DNA of 64,000 bases from Cellulophaga sp. 20_2_10. GTDB taxonomy: Bacteria; Bacteroidota; Bacteroidia; Flavobacteriales; Flavobacteriaceae. This document shows, piece by piece, positions 8,626-18,000 of the stretch (the first letter of the stretch is position 1; every line of letters begins with the position of its first letter). The notes beneath the pieces are model-generated. The model was not told where the DNA came from, did no database searches, and was given only the letters and a program-made list of their open reading frames with translations. Both the position numbers and the translations under genes were made by a program. Where the stretch lies: positions 62,001 through 126,000 of the forward strand of contig NZ_JAMCOJ010000001.1 of assembly GCF_023476645.1 (NCBI RefSeq), read 5' to 3'.

Positions 8626-10626
8626 TTAATCTTCATATATGTTTGATGCCGTTGCAGTTGATGTAGAAAAAGTAGGATTGTCTACTTTTAAGATCCATTT
8701 TTCATCCTGGTATTTACCATTTAAGTTAGATGCATATGCTGTTTCAGCTTCTTCTTCATAATTGTAGTCTGCTAAGTATACATAGTAAAGATCATTTTCT
8801 TTATTGTAGAACTGCTTAGCATTAATGTTTTGTTCTTTTAGCTTAGTAACAAAAGCATCTAAATATTTTTTAGTCTTGTATACATTTGCAATTACATAAT
8901 AACCAGATTTTACGCCATCAATATCAGACTCGTTAACCACTTTTAATGGTAACTTTTTAAATTTGTCTGCGTCTTTTTTAGTAGCATCTAATTGGTAAGT
9001 AACTTTCTTAGTTGTTGTAGATGCTACTGCTGTAGTAGGCATAGTGTTTACATTTTGTGGTGTAGTATTTATGTTTTGTTTAATGTCGTTTCTTAAAATA
9101 CGTACAATAGTCTCAAACTTCTTTTCTAATTCTGCACTACGTGCGTTTTCTATAGAATCTTGTCTTAATATAAGTTCGTCTAAAATTAGTCTGTTTTGGT
9201 ATGCTAGTGAGTTTGTGTCTTCTTGTACTGTCTCTTCTGCAACAACACTATTTTTAGCAGCTCTTTTATTATTTTTATTCTCTTTTCTTTTGTTGCTGTT
9301 TAAGGTAACACTTTGCGACTCAAAGTTTTTAACAATTGTATTGTACTTGTCTTGTACTTTACTTTGTGGCACTCTTGAGCTAGATGTACTAGCGTAAGTA
9401 GCTTTAGGAGTTACTGTAGTACTCTTAGCTTCTTGTGTATTACTTTGTTTTTTCTTTAAATTATTTTGTTCTGTAATTAAGGCTAAAATTTCTCTTTCTC
9501 TTTTTTTACTAGAAATAGCCATTTTAGTTGAGTTTTTACCACCTTCTAAAGCAACTATTCTTTCTTTATCTCTTTTTTGATCTTCCATTAGAGCTAAAAT
9601 TTGCTCTTCATAGTTTCTAATAATACCATCTACTTTACGGTCTTGAGAATTTTGCTCATCATTTGTAGCAAAAGCAGGTCCGTTATTTTTAAATGTATAT
9701 GCTAAAGACAATTCGTGGTTCCATCCTAAATCTGTATTGTCTTGCATAATATCTTTTTCAAGTAAATACCCTAAAGACATTTTATTACTTAAGTTAAACC
9801 CAAGTCCCATAGAAACTCCGTGCTCATTATCTATTGTAGATTGTAACCATCCGTATTTTGGTAAATCTAAAAGCATAGAACCTACATAAGATAAATTACC
9901 ATTTTCACTTTTACCCATTTGTACTAAAGGCATAAATCTAGCATCAGCAAACAAACCTCTAGTTGCATTAAATGGTTGTGTGTATTGTAAAGATGCTTTT
10001 ACACTTCTATCATTAAAATTAGTAGAGAAAGCATTTGTTGTTTGGTTGTATTTTAATAAATCTTTAGCGTAGATACCAACATCAAACCTACCAACAGATA
10101 ATGTAATAGCTGGTTGTATAGCCAATTTGCTTTCTTTTTTAGAATCTACCAATTGTATATCGTTATCTTCTGCTACAATTCTGTTTTTATCTAAACCTTC
10201 GTTAAAATAAGTAACGTTAGCCCCAAAAGTAAGTTTGCTTTTAGCCCCTAATTGTACCGCCGTTGCGTAGTTTGCATTAAAGCCAAACTCTTGTACAACA
10301 CCTGCCCACTGGCTGTAAATACCGATCCCAAAAGCAGTATTGTCATTAATTTTACTACTAAAACCTACAAAATAGTTTTGTACGTTATCATCAAAAGTAG
10401 CATACTGGTTTCTGTGTAATATGTTTAAGTACGATTTGTTTTCTCTTACCAAAGAAAAGGTAGGGTTAATTAAAAATCGATTAAAAAACAATTGGTTGTG
10501 ATAAGAATTGTTAGAACTATTCTCTGAAACCTTAGCTTCTTGTGCTGTTACTGCTTGCAAGCTTAGTACTACATATACTAACACTAGTAAACAGATTTTG
10601 TTAAATGATGAAACGTTACTTTTCAT
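8626..10626 (-). CDS. PorP/SprF-type T9SS outer-membrane protein with SPOR-like C-terminal domain
   Basis: 666 residues, about twice the length of a usual PorP/SprF protein. A signal peptide (cleavage near AVTAQ, residue 29) is followed by the PorP/SprF barrel at about 40-320; YHNQLFFNRFLINPTFSL is the family's characteristic N-terminal region. Residues 330-560 are low-complexity and coiled-coil, with Lys/Glu-rich stretches. Residues 575-650 (SGYYVIANVYKTKKYL ... LYYVYLADY) look like a SPOR-type, possibly peptidoglycan-binding domain. PorP/SprF proteins serve T9SS-dependent surface proteins, especially those with type B signals such as the giant protein at 50575. The PD40 protein upstream is its probable partner. 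The barrel call is firm; the SPOR call is moderately sure. Confidence 0.85.
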   Translation of the reverse strand: MKSNVSSFNKICLLVLVYVVLSLQAVTAQEAKVSENSSNNSYHNQLFFNRFLINPTFSLVRENKSYLNILHRNQYATFDDNVQNYFVGFSSKINDNTAFGIGIYSQWAGVVQEFGFNANYATAVQLGAKSKLTFGANVTYFNEGLDKNRIVAEDNDIQLVDSKKESKLAIQPAITLSVGRFDVGIYAKDLLKYNQTTNAFSTNFNDRSVKASLQYTQPFNATRGLFADARFMPLVQMGKSENGNLSYVGSMLLDLPKYGWLQSTIDNEHGVSMGLGFNLSNKMSLGYLLEKDIMQDNTDLGWNHELSLAYTFKNNGPAFATNDEQNSQDRKVDGIIRNYEEQILALMEDQKRDKERIVALEGGKNSTKMAISSKKREREILALITEQNNLKKKQSNTQEAKSTTVTPKATYASTSSSRVPQSKVQDKYNTIVKNFESQSVTLNSNKRKENKNNKRAAKNSVVAEETVQEDTNSLAYQNRLILDELILRQDSIENARSAELEKKFETIVRILRNDIKQNINTTPQNVNTMPTTAVASTTTKKVTYQLDATKKDADKFKKLPLKVVNESDIDGVKSGYYVIANVYKTKKYLDAFVTKLKEQNINAKQFYNKENDLYYVYLADYNYEEEAETAYASNLNGKYQDEKWILKVDNPTFSTSTATASNIYED

Positions 10627-10739
10627 AGTAGTAAAAATTATGGTTATTTTGGGGGGGTAAAATTACAGGTGCTTTTTGCCAAAGCACAGGTATTAGTATT
10701 GTAAACTAGGGGGTAATAGATGTTTACAGTACCTGGGTC

Positions 10740-11957
10740 TTAATCTTCAAAAACAGAAGTAGAATAATTAATAGAAGACTCGTCGTTTGCAGCTTCTAAA
10801 GAATTAAAGTCTCTATCATTATTTTTAGGATAGCTAAATGCAACTCTTTGCACATTACCTTGTCCTCTGTTAGACATTACATATCCCGTTCCTTTGTTAG
10901 ACATAAGATCTATAGAAAAATCATCTTTATCACTATTAATTTTACTACCTAGGTTCGCAGCTATACCAACTTTTCGTTGTCCAACTTCTACCATATAAAT
11001 ATCTAGTCCGCCGTAACCTTTATGACCGTTAGAGGCAAAGAATAATGAGTTTCCGTTTACAATTTTAGGATATAAATCGTTTTTTTCTGTGTTTACCTTT
11101 TTACCTAAGTTTTTTGCAACTCCAAAATCTCCTTTAGCATTAATAGATGCTACATAAATATCGAACTTACCAAAAGTGCCTGGCATATTAGAAGCAAAAA
11201 ATAAACGTTTGCCATCTGCAGATACTGTAGGGTGCATAACAGAGTAGCTTTTTGGAGCTAGGGCAACTTCTTTAACGTTTTTCCATTCTCCGTTTATTTT
11301 TTCTGCTTTGTAAATTTTGTGAACCAATTCTTTTTTAGAGAAGAGTCCAGTAGCTGGTTTTTCATAAACACCTTTACTAAAATAAGCTGTTTTACCGTTT
11401 GCAGTAACGGCAACAGGAGTTTTGTAAGCGTTTTGCTTGTCTTTAATTTCTTCGGTATAGTTGTTTTGTTGCGTAACCGTTTCTAGTGAAGAGTTTTGTT
11501 TTGGGTTAAAACTATACTCGCCATACTTACCTGTATACGTAGCGTTGTTTTTTTGTTTGCTAGTTTTGTAGTCAGATGCTACAGCAGCCATCCAGTCTTT
11601 ATTATCTGTAGTTGTAGCAATTGCCTTAATACCTAGTTGTTTAAGCGCAAATTGGTAACGCTCTTCGTAGCTCGTATTTAGCATTTGGTTATTGCTAACT
11701 TCCTTTAATTTTTTATACCAGAATAAAGATGTTTTGTATTTTTTTACTAAAAAGTTAGCGTTACCTAAATCTTCGTAAATTTCTTTGTCTGTGTAACCTA
11801 AACTTTTAAGTTTTTTGTAGTTGTCTACTCTTTTTTGAACTTCTATAGTAGCTGTTTTAGAAGTGTTATAGGCAGTAGTTTTTTGAGCCGATAACGAATA
11901 GCATAAAAATGTAGTTAAACATCCTAAAGCAATCTTGTGGGTCATTAAGTTTTTCAT
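10740..11957 (-). CDS. Secreted PD40 beta-propeller protein (T9SS-associated, no OmpA domain)
   Basis: 405 residues with a signal peptide (cleavage near YSLSAQ). Residues 40-105 resemble a short TPR-like region (GYTDKEIYEDLGNANFLVKKYKTSLFWYKKL). Residues about 165-375 carry WD40-like PD40 repeats: HPTVSADGKRLFFASNMPG, then FGKFDIYVASI, NSLFFASNGHKGYGGLDIYM. This is the middle of the PorE/OmpA-like proteins that normally accompany PorP/SprF, but the usual C-terminal OmpA peptidoglycan-binding domain is absent. The neighbouring PorP/SprF protein carries a SPOR-like tail instead, so the wall-binding job may have moved to that protein. Start chosen at MKNLMTHK; M5 is an alternative. Confidence 0.8.
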   Translation of the reverse strand: MKNLMTHKIALGCLTTFLCYSLSAQKTTAYNTSKTATIEVQKRVDNYKKLKSLGYTDKEIYEDLGNANFLVKKYKTSLFWYKKLKEVSNNQMLNTSYEERYQFALKQLGIKAIATTTDNKDWMAAVASDYKTSKQKNNATYTGKYGEYSFNPKQNSSLETVTQQNNYTEEIKDKQNAYKTPVAVTANGKTAYFSKGVYEKPATGLFSKKELVHKIYKAEKINGEWKNVKEVALAPKSYSVMHPTVSADGKRLFFASNMPGTFGKFDIYVASINAKGDFGVAKNLGKKVNTEKNDLYPKIVNGNSLFFASNGHKGYGGLDIYMVEVGQRKVGIAANLGSKINSDKDDFSIDLMSNKGTGYVMSNRGQGNVQRVAFSYPKNNDRDFNSLEAANDESSINYSTSVFED

Positions 11958-12095
11958 AAGATAGGGGTTAAATTATTGTTACCTCAAAGATCTTACAATT
12001 GCTCTAATTTGTTATTAGTAAATATTCATAGGTTTTTGCTTTTTTCGGTCATTTCATCGATAAAATTAATAATTTATACGATGAATAACGCTTTT

Positions 12096-12473
12096 TTACT
12101 GTTTAGCACTCAATTTTGCACATATAACTTCGAACTCAGCCTTGAGTTGATTTTCATCAATTGGCTTACGTATAATATGTAATGGGTTTGTTTTTTTTGC
12201 GCGTTCTATTGTAGATACATCAGAATTTCCAGTGATAAAAACAAACGGTAATTGATACTCTATATTAATAATTTCTGCCACCTCTATGCCGTCTTTGTCT
12301 CCGCTTAAACCAATGTCTAATAAAACTACATCTGGTGCAAAGTTTTTTAGCGTAGCTATTGCCTCATTACTATTACTAGCCGTTCTAACAACACAGTTCA
12401 TACCTTCTATGATACTTTCTATAAACATTTGGATAATCATGTTGTCTTCTACAATTAATACTTTTCTTGCCAT
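12096..12473 (-). CDS. Stand-alone receiver-domain response regulator
   Basis: 125 residues, only a receiver domain. Acidic pocket E9/D10 (VLIVEDN), phospho-acceptor D53 (VVLLDIGLSG), T81 (FVFITGNS) and K103 (IIRKPID) are all present. There is no output domain, so it acts through protein contacts, perhaps passing phosphate on or docking to another regulator such as the LuxR-type protein at 7107. It begins 3 bp after the stop of the histidine kinase and is surely co-transcribed and paired with it. Confidence 0.9.
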   Translation of the reverse strand: MARKVLIVEDNMIIQMFIESIIEGMNCVVRTASNSNEAIATLKNFAPDVVLLDIGLSGDKDGIEVAEIINIEYQLPFVFITGNSDVSTIERAKKTNPLHIIRKPIDENQLKAEFEVICAKLSAKQ

Positions 12474-12476
12474 AAC

Positions 12477-14036
12477 TTATGATGTTTGTTCGATTTCTTG
12501 AAATGTGATGATGTAATGAGTTCCTTTTTTAGAGTTATCTTTTTCTATATTACCTCTAAGCTGAAGTGCCAGCTTGTGTATTAGTTTTAAACCAAGAGAT
12601 TTCGTATTTCTAAAATTAATATTCTTAGGGAATCCTGCACCGTCATCACCTATAAGAAGCAAAAAGTTAGGATATACTAGTTTTTTTACTTCTATAGATA
12701 ATGTTCCTGTATTATTTTCTTTAAACCCGTACTTTAAAGAATTTGTAATAATTTCGTTAATCATTAGCCCTAATGGTACAGATGTATCTATGTTTAAGAA
12801 AAGATTGTTTGTCTTAATCTGTAAATTAACAGTATTGTTATTACCTCTCATAGACAATAACAATGTAGATGTAAGTTGCTCTAAATAATTACCATAACTA
12901 ATTCTGCTTAGATCATTAGACTTGTAGAGCATTTCATGAATTATTGCCATTGAATTAATTCTATACTGACTATATCTAAACAGAGCCTTAGTTTCCTCGT
13001 CTTTTATAAAGCTAGATTGTAGACTTAGTAGACTGGTAATTACTTGTAAATTATTTTTTACTCTGTGGTGTATTTCTTTTAAAAGCGTATCTCTTTCATA
13101 CAAACGGTTTTCTACAGTCTGACTAAGGACTGTTATGTCTTTATTTTTTTTGTACAAACTAAAAACTATAATTAAGAAGAAAAGTCCGCCTATATTTAGT
13201 AAAGCGGCATTTTTATATGTTTCAAATTTATAGGCTGCTCGCTTACTTTGTATATCCCGTATATCTGGACTTGTGTAAATAGTCCAAACGTAATTACTTT
13301 CCAAGCTAATTTTCTTTGTAAAATAAAGAATATTGCCATTTTCGTCTTTACTTAATAAATCTATTGTATCTGTTTTATATAACTCTTGATTCGCAGCAAC
13401 AAAAACTTCATTCTTAGAATTTAATAGGTTTATATCTAAGCTTTTTAAGTTGTTAAGCCAATTTTTAGCATTAAGATTTATACCTGCAATACCCTGTAGT
13501 TTATTGTTTACATATATAGGACTAAAAAAACGGATTGTTGGTCTATAAGGTTTTTCAATTTTTTTGTTTTCGATGTTTAAATCTAAATAAGAAATAAAAA
13601 CCTGCCCTTTTTTTAGTTTTATAGCTTCTTTAAAGTAGTATCTTTCTGATTTATCTTGATATTTATGTAAGGGATAAATGGAATCATTGGATGTACGTAT
13701 AATTTCTAAGCCTTCAGTATTAATTAGTCTAGCCTGAAAATAATTAGAATCGATATCTAGAAAGTTTTTTAATTTATGTTCAATCTTGTTTAAGGCTATA
13801 TTTTCTTTTAAGTCTAACTCTATTAATTTACTTATATATAATATGTTTTTTTTACTGATATTATATAGTTCAGAAATTCTAGACTCTGCTTCGTCTAACT
13901 TATTATTCGTTTTTATGTTTTCAGCAAGAGTAATGTGTTTTGTATACATAACTACCTGTTTATATGAAATGCTCCATATAATTATAGAAACAATTATAAA
14001 TAAGACAACAGAGATAAGTGTAAGTTTTTTTCCCAT
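12477..14036 (-). CDS. Membrane histidine kinase (HisKA_2 type) with extracytoplasmic sensor
   Basis: 519 residues. Membrane segment 1 at about 7-27 and segment 2 at about 277-296 (LLNIGGLFFLIIVFSLY) enclose a periplasmic sensor of about 245 residues that looks like a Cache-type fold (GIAGINLNAKNW, YVWTIYTSPD). The HisKA_2 phospho-acceptor region is at about 320-350, with the histidine in LLKEIHHRVKNNLQVITSLL. The ATPase domain (about 400-510) shows the N box (INEIITNSLKYGF), the G1 box (GDDGAGFP) and a second Gly-rich box (SLGLKLI). The partner is the receiver protein directly downstream. The sensed ligand is unknown. Confidence 0.9.
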   Translation of the reverse strand: MGKKLTLISVVLFIIVSIIIWSISYKQVVMYTKHITLAENIKTNNKLDEAESRISELYNISKKNILYISKLIELDLKENIALNKIEHKLKNFLDIDSNYFQARLINTEGLEIIRTSNDSIYPLHKYQDKSERYYFKEAIKLKKGQVFISYLDLNIENKKIEKPYRPTIRFFSPIYVNNKLQGIAGINLNAKNWLNNLKSLDINLLNSKNEVFVAANQELYKTDTIDLLSKDENGNILYFTKKISLESNYVWTIYTSPDIRDIQSKRAAYKFETYKNAALLNIGGLFFLIIVFSLYKKNKDITVLSQTVENRLYERDTLLKEIHHRVKNNLQVITSLLSLQSSFIKDEETKALFRYSQYRINSMAIIHEMLYKSNDLSRISYGNYLEQLTSTLLLSMRGNNNTVNLQIKTNNLFLNIDTSVPLGLMINEIITNSLKYGFKENNTGTLSIEVKKLVYPNFLLLIGDDGAGFPKNINFRNTKSLGLKLIHKLALQLRGNIEKDNSKKGTHYIITFQEIEQTS

Positions 14037-14247
14037 GGGGTAAGAAAAAGATTTAAAAAATTAAATAATTAATATTTTTATATAAAATCACATATATCTA
14101 AAGTAGTCTTTTTAGTACGTTCAGATATAATTTTTTTGTTATAAAAGTATACTAAGTCGCATTTTAGTTATAGCTAGTACGTTTTTATGTATAGATGAAC
14201 ATTAAAAAATTGTGTACTTGTTTTTTTGAATTGATTTATAATCATCA

Positions 14248-14276
14248 ATATGTCTTTTTTTTATGACATATGTCAT
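14248..14276. promoter_or_regulatory. Palindromic operator-like site upstream of the histidine kinase
   Basis: ATGACATATGTCAT at 14263-14276 is a perfect 14-bp palindrome. ATATGTC at 14248-14254 can also pair with GACATAT inside it. It lies about 230 bp upstream of the kinase start (minus strand) and about 200 bp before the small transcription unit at 14476. The role is inferred only from symmetry. Confidence 0.3.
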
Positions 14277-14475
14277 ATATGCTATTGCTTTTCAGTTAGT
14301 TATATTTTTTTTTATGTTTCAAATAAAATACGCAAATCTTTAAATGAGCATCACTTTTGATAATTGGCCATTTTTTAGTAATTATAGGGTATTATAACTA
14401 ACCGTTGATTCTAAAGGGTTTCTAATGAATTATTCTTTTTAGGTTAAAAAAATGCTTAATTGAGATAAAATACAC

Positions 14476-14506
14476 TTTGTTATCGGTAAGAAAAAACTTA
14501 CCTTTG
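14476..14506 (+). promoter_or_regulatory. Consensus Bacteroidota promoter
   Basis: TTTG at 14476-14479 and TACCTTTG at 14499-14506 with a spacer of 19 bp fit TTTG-N19-TAnnTTTG exactly. A start around 14513 would give a short leader before the ATG at 14549. Confidence 0.6.
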
Positions 14507-14548
14507 CTGTAACCCCCAAAGATTTTTTATTAATTTAATTTTATTAGA

Positions 14549-14665
14549 ATGAAAACATCTTTACTCGAAACCTACTTAATAGCTAAGAACAAGTCAATAT
14601 CTTGTGATAACCTAACCTCTAATCGGTTAAAATATAATTTACTTCCACTTAAACACATTAACTAA
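14549..14665 (+). CDS. Possible 38-residue peptide downstream of a strong promoter
   Basis: ATG at 14549-14551, TAA at 14663-14665. The product starts MKTSLLETYLIAKNKS and ends PLKHIN; it is mildly basic and has no clear signal or membrane segment. Its main support is the consensus promoter 43 bp upstream. It may be a real small protein, or the visible part of a leader or small RNA that precedes the polysaccharide-enzyme genes. I know no homologue. Confidence 0.35.
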   Translation: MKTSLLETYLIAKNKSISCDNLTSNRLKYNLLPLKHIN

Positions 14666-15098
14666 TAGTTTTTTTTACTAAAAAAGGCAAGCCAACGTAT
14701 TTAAATATAAGTTTTGGTTTATGTCATATTAGTAAATTCTAAGTAGTTTACATTCTTCAAATTTTATTCTAAAAGTATATGTTTTAGAGTATAACTTTAT
14801 TTTATGCAACTACTATTATTGGCTATTATGGAGATCATAAATACACCTTTTTTGTATAAGAAAAACTTTTGTTATTGTATATAAAATAACGAATCTTATA
14901 ACTCTTTTTTTCATTTTTTTATAAGAATATAGGACGTTAGAAAGTTCTCTCTGCTTGCTTATTTATCATTTTAAGTAGAGGGGCTATAGAACTGTTATGT
15001 CTTCATATTTGTCTTAAAGAATTAAAGTCTTAAACTCTTTTTAGTGGTTATAAGAGCTCGTTTATAGTTCATTAATTAATAATTTAAATTTTACTACT
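14666..15098. other. AT-rich intergenic leader before the DUF5060 gene
   Basis: 433 bp without a convincing gene on either strand. It probably holds the promoter and control region of the polysaccharide-enzyme genes, but I do not find a full TTTG / TAnnTTTG pair at a convincing distance from 15099. Confidence 0.35.
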
Positions 15099-18000
15099 AT
15101 GAAATTTTTTAAACCTTATCTATTTATTGGATTCATACTATTAGGTATGTTTTTAAATGCCCAAACGCCAGACGGAGAATTAAAACGATGGCACAAATTA
15201 TCCTTAACATTTAATGGGCCAAGTACTACAGAAACCTCTAATCCTAATCCATTTTCAGATTATAGACTAGAGGTAACCTTTACCCATGCGGGAAGTAGCA
15301 GAAGTTACACTGTACCAGGTTATTTTGCAGCGTGTGGAGATGCAGAAAATACAGGGTGTGATTCTGGAAACAAATGGAGAGTACATTTTGCTCCGGATGA
15401 TATTGGAGCTTGGAATTGGACGGCCGTTTTTAAATCTGGATCTAATGTTGCCATTAATGGCGGTGGTTCTAGTGCTGGCTTTATGGATGGTACTACAGGA
15501 TCTTTTACCATTGCAGAATCTGATAAATCTGGTAGAGATTTTAGAAGTAAAAACCTAGGTAGATTACAGTATGTGGATGAACATTATTTAAAGCACACTG
15601 GCACAAACCCTAATACCCCAAACGGGCCTTGGTTTTTAAAAGTGGGAGCAGATTCTCCGGAAAATCGTTTTCATTATGTAGATTTTGATGGTACACCAGC
15701 TAATACGGCAGGTGGTAACAAGAGTAAAACTTGGGAAGCACATACTAGAGATTATGTAGCTACAGACGCCAGTGCGTATACTTGGAACGGCGGTAAAGGA
15801 AAAGGAATGTTAGGTTCTATTAATTACTTATCTGGACAAGGAGCAAATGTAATCTCTTTTTTAACTTGGGCAGCAGGTGGAGATGATGGTGCTGTTTTTC
15901 CTCACATTTTAAAAGGATCTTCTGCAGATTATTCTAGCGCAAGTAAACCAGAACAATGGAACAAATTACATAAAGACAGGTTTGATGTTTCTAAGCTTGC
16001 TCAATGGGAAAAAGTAATGGAATATGCAGATAAAAAAGGAATGTACTTGCATTTTAAGACAATGGAAGCAGAGAATTGTAAAGCAATGGATGGACATTCT
16101 TTTGGTAGAGAAAGAAAGTTGTATTACCGAGAATTGATCGCAAGATTTGGTCATCATTTAGCTTTAAATTGGAACTTGTCTGAAGAGACAGAAATGAAAG
16201 ATGAAGTAGTAAAATCAACTATATCTTATATTAAAGATATGGATCCCTATGATCATAATATCGTAATTCATACCTACCCAGGTAAGCAAGATGAAGGATA
16301 TACTCCATTACTAGGAAATAAGTCAAAATTATCTGGAGCCTCTGTTCAATCAGCTCAAAACAACATTCATAGGGATATAAAAAAATGGGTAGAAAAATCT
16401 AGAGATTCAGGAAAAAAATGGGTAGTTGCCAATGATGAACAAGGTAGTGCACCACAGGGTATTATGGTGTCTGACAAACAAGTTAGAGAAAAAGTGCTTT
16501 GGGCAACCTTACTTGCAGGTGGTGCTGGTGTGGAATATTATAGTGGTTACACTAGTGATGATGGCGATCTTAACGGTCAGGACCATAGAAAAAGAGGTGT
16601 AAAGTATAAAGAAGGTAGCTATGCGCTTAAATTCTTTAATGAAAACCTATTATCTAGCTTAACAAAAATGGTTTCTGATGATGGTATTACTTCAGATAAT
16701 AAAGATTATGTGTTTACGGAGGAAGGTAAAACGTATGCTATTTACAGACCCAACGGAGGAAACACATCTTTAAGTTTGCCAAGTGGTAACAATAAATATA
16801 ATGTACAATGGTTTAACCCTAGAGCAGGCGGTAATTTAACAGCTAAAGCTACATTGGGTTCTAATTTAGTAGCTCCAGATACTAATGACTGGGTTGCTTT
16901 GGTTACAAGTAAAAATGAAGACGGTAATGCAGGTGGTTGTGATGATACCTTTAGTGGAACAATTACTCATGATGCTTATTTACAGGGAACAACAAGGTTT
17001 AATAACGGAGATCTTAGAGTTGAGAGTGGCAAAAGATTAGCTTACCTACAATTTACAGTACCAGCAACAACTAAAACAGTTACAAGCACAAAGCTAGAGT
17101 TAACGGTTTCTAGTGATGGCGGTAATGGTTTAATAGAAGTTTTTAAAGGTTCTAGCAATAACTGGTCGGAGTCTAACTTAGCTAATACTAACAAACCATC
17201 AGAAGGTGCTAAACTAGGAACTTTAAATACAAATTACAGTGTTGGTACTACTTATACTTGGAACCTGTCTAATGTTACACCAGGACAAACAATTTCTTTA
17301 ATTGTAAAGCAAACTGGCGGTAATGATGTTTCTTTTTCTTCTAAAGAAGGAGCTGCTTCTCCTAAATTAATTTTAGAGGTTGAGTGTGATGATGCTAGCG
17401 GTGCGGTTGATAGTGCTATTTCTTTACCAGGTACTTTAGAGGTAGAAGATTTTACGGATCAGTCGGGTATTGAGGTAGAAAATACATCTGATGTTGGTGG
17501 AGGAAAAAACATAGGCTATGTAGAGAATGGTGATTTTACCAATTACAAAGTAACTGTAGCAGAAGCTGGTGACTACCAAGTACAAGCAAAAGTAGCTACA
17601 AACACTACAGGCGGTACAATTAAAATTGATGCTGAAGGTGCTAATGTTGGGGAGCTTACGGTTGTAAATACGGGTGGTTGGCAAACTTGGAAAACGGTAA
17701 CTACAATCGTTAATTTAGAAGCAGGTGAGCAAACACTTCAATTGAACTTCACGGGTGGTTCTGGTTATTTATTTAATGTAAATAAACTAATTTTTGTAAA
17801 AGATGTTACAACTGGAGAATCTGGCAATGATTGTATTGCGGTAGAAAAAAATGGAATATTAGCTGTAGAAGCAGAACATTTTGACAGTCAATCTATAGAT
17901 GGCGATAGAAAATGGTATTCTTTTGACGAGACTACAACGAGTACTCCAACTCCAGATCCAGATCCAAATCATTCTAACGGAGCAAGTGGTAAAGGATATT

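Noticed and set aside
11976-12182. Plus-strand open frame between the PD40 gene and the receiver gene
   Set aside because: It overlaps the end of the well-supported receiver gene on the other strand and has a composition unlike a protein of this genome.
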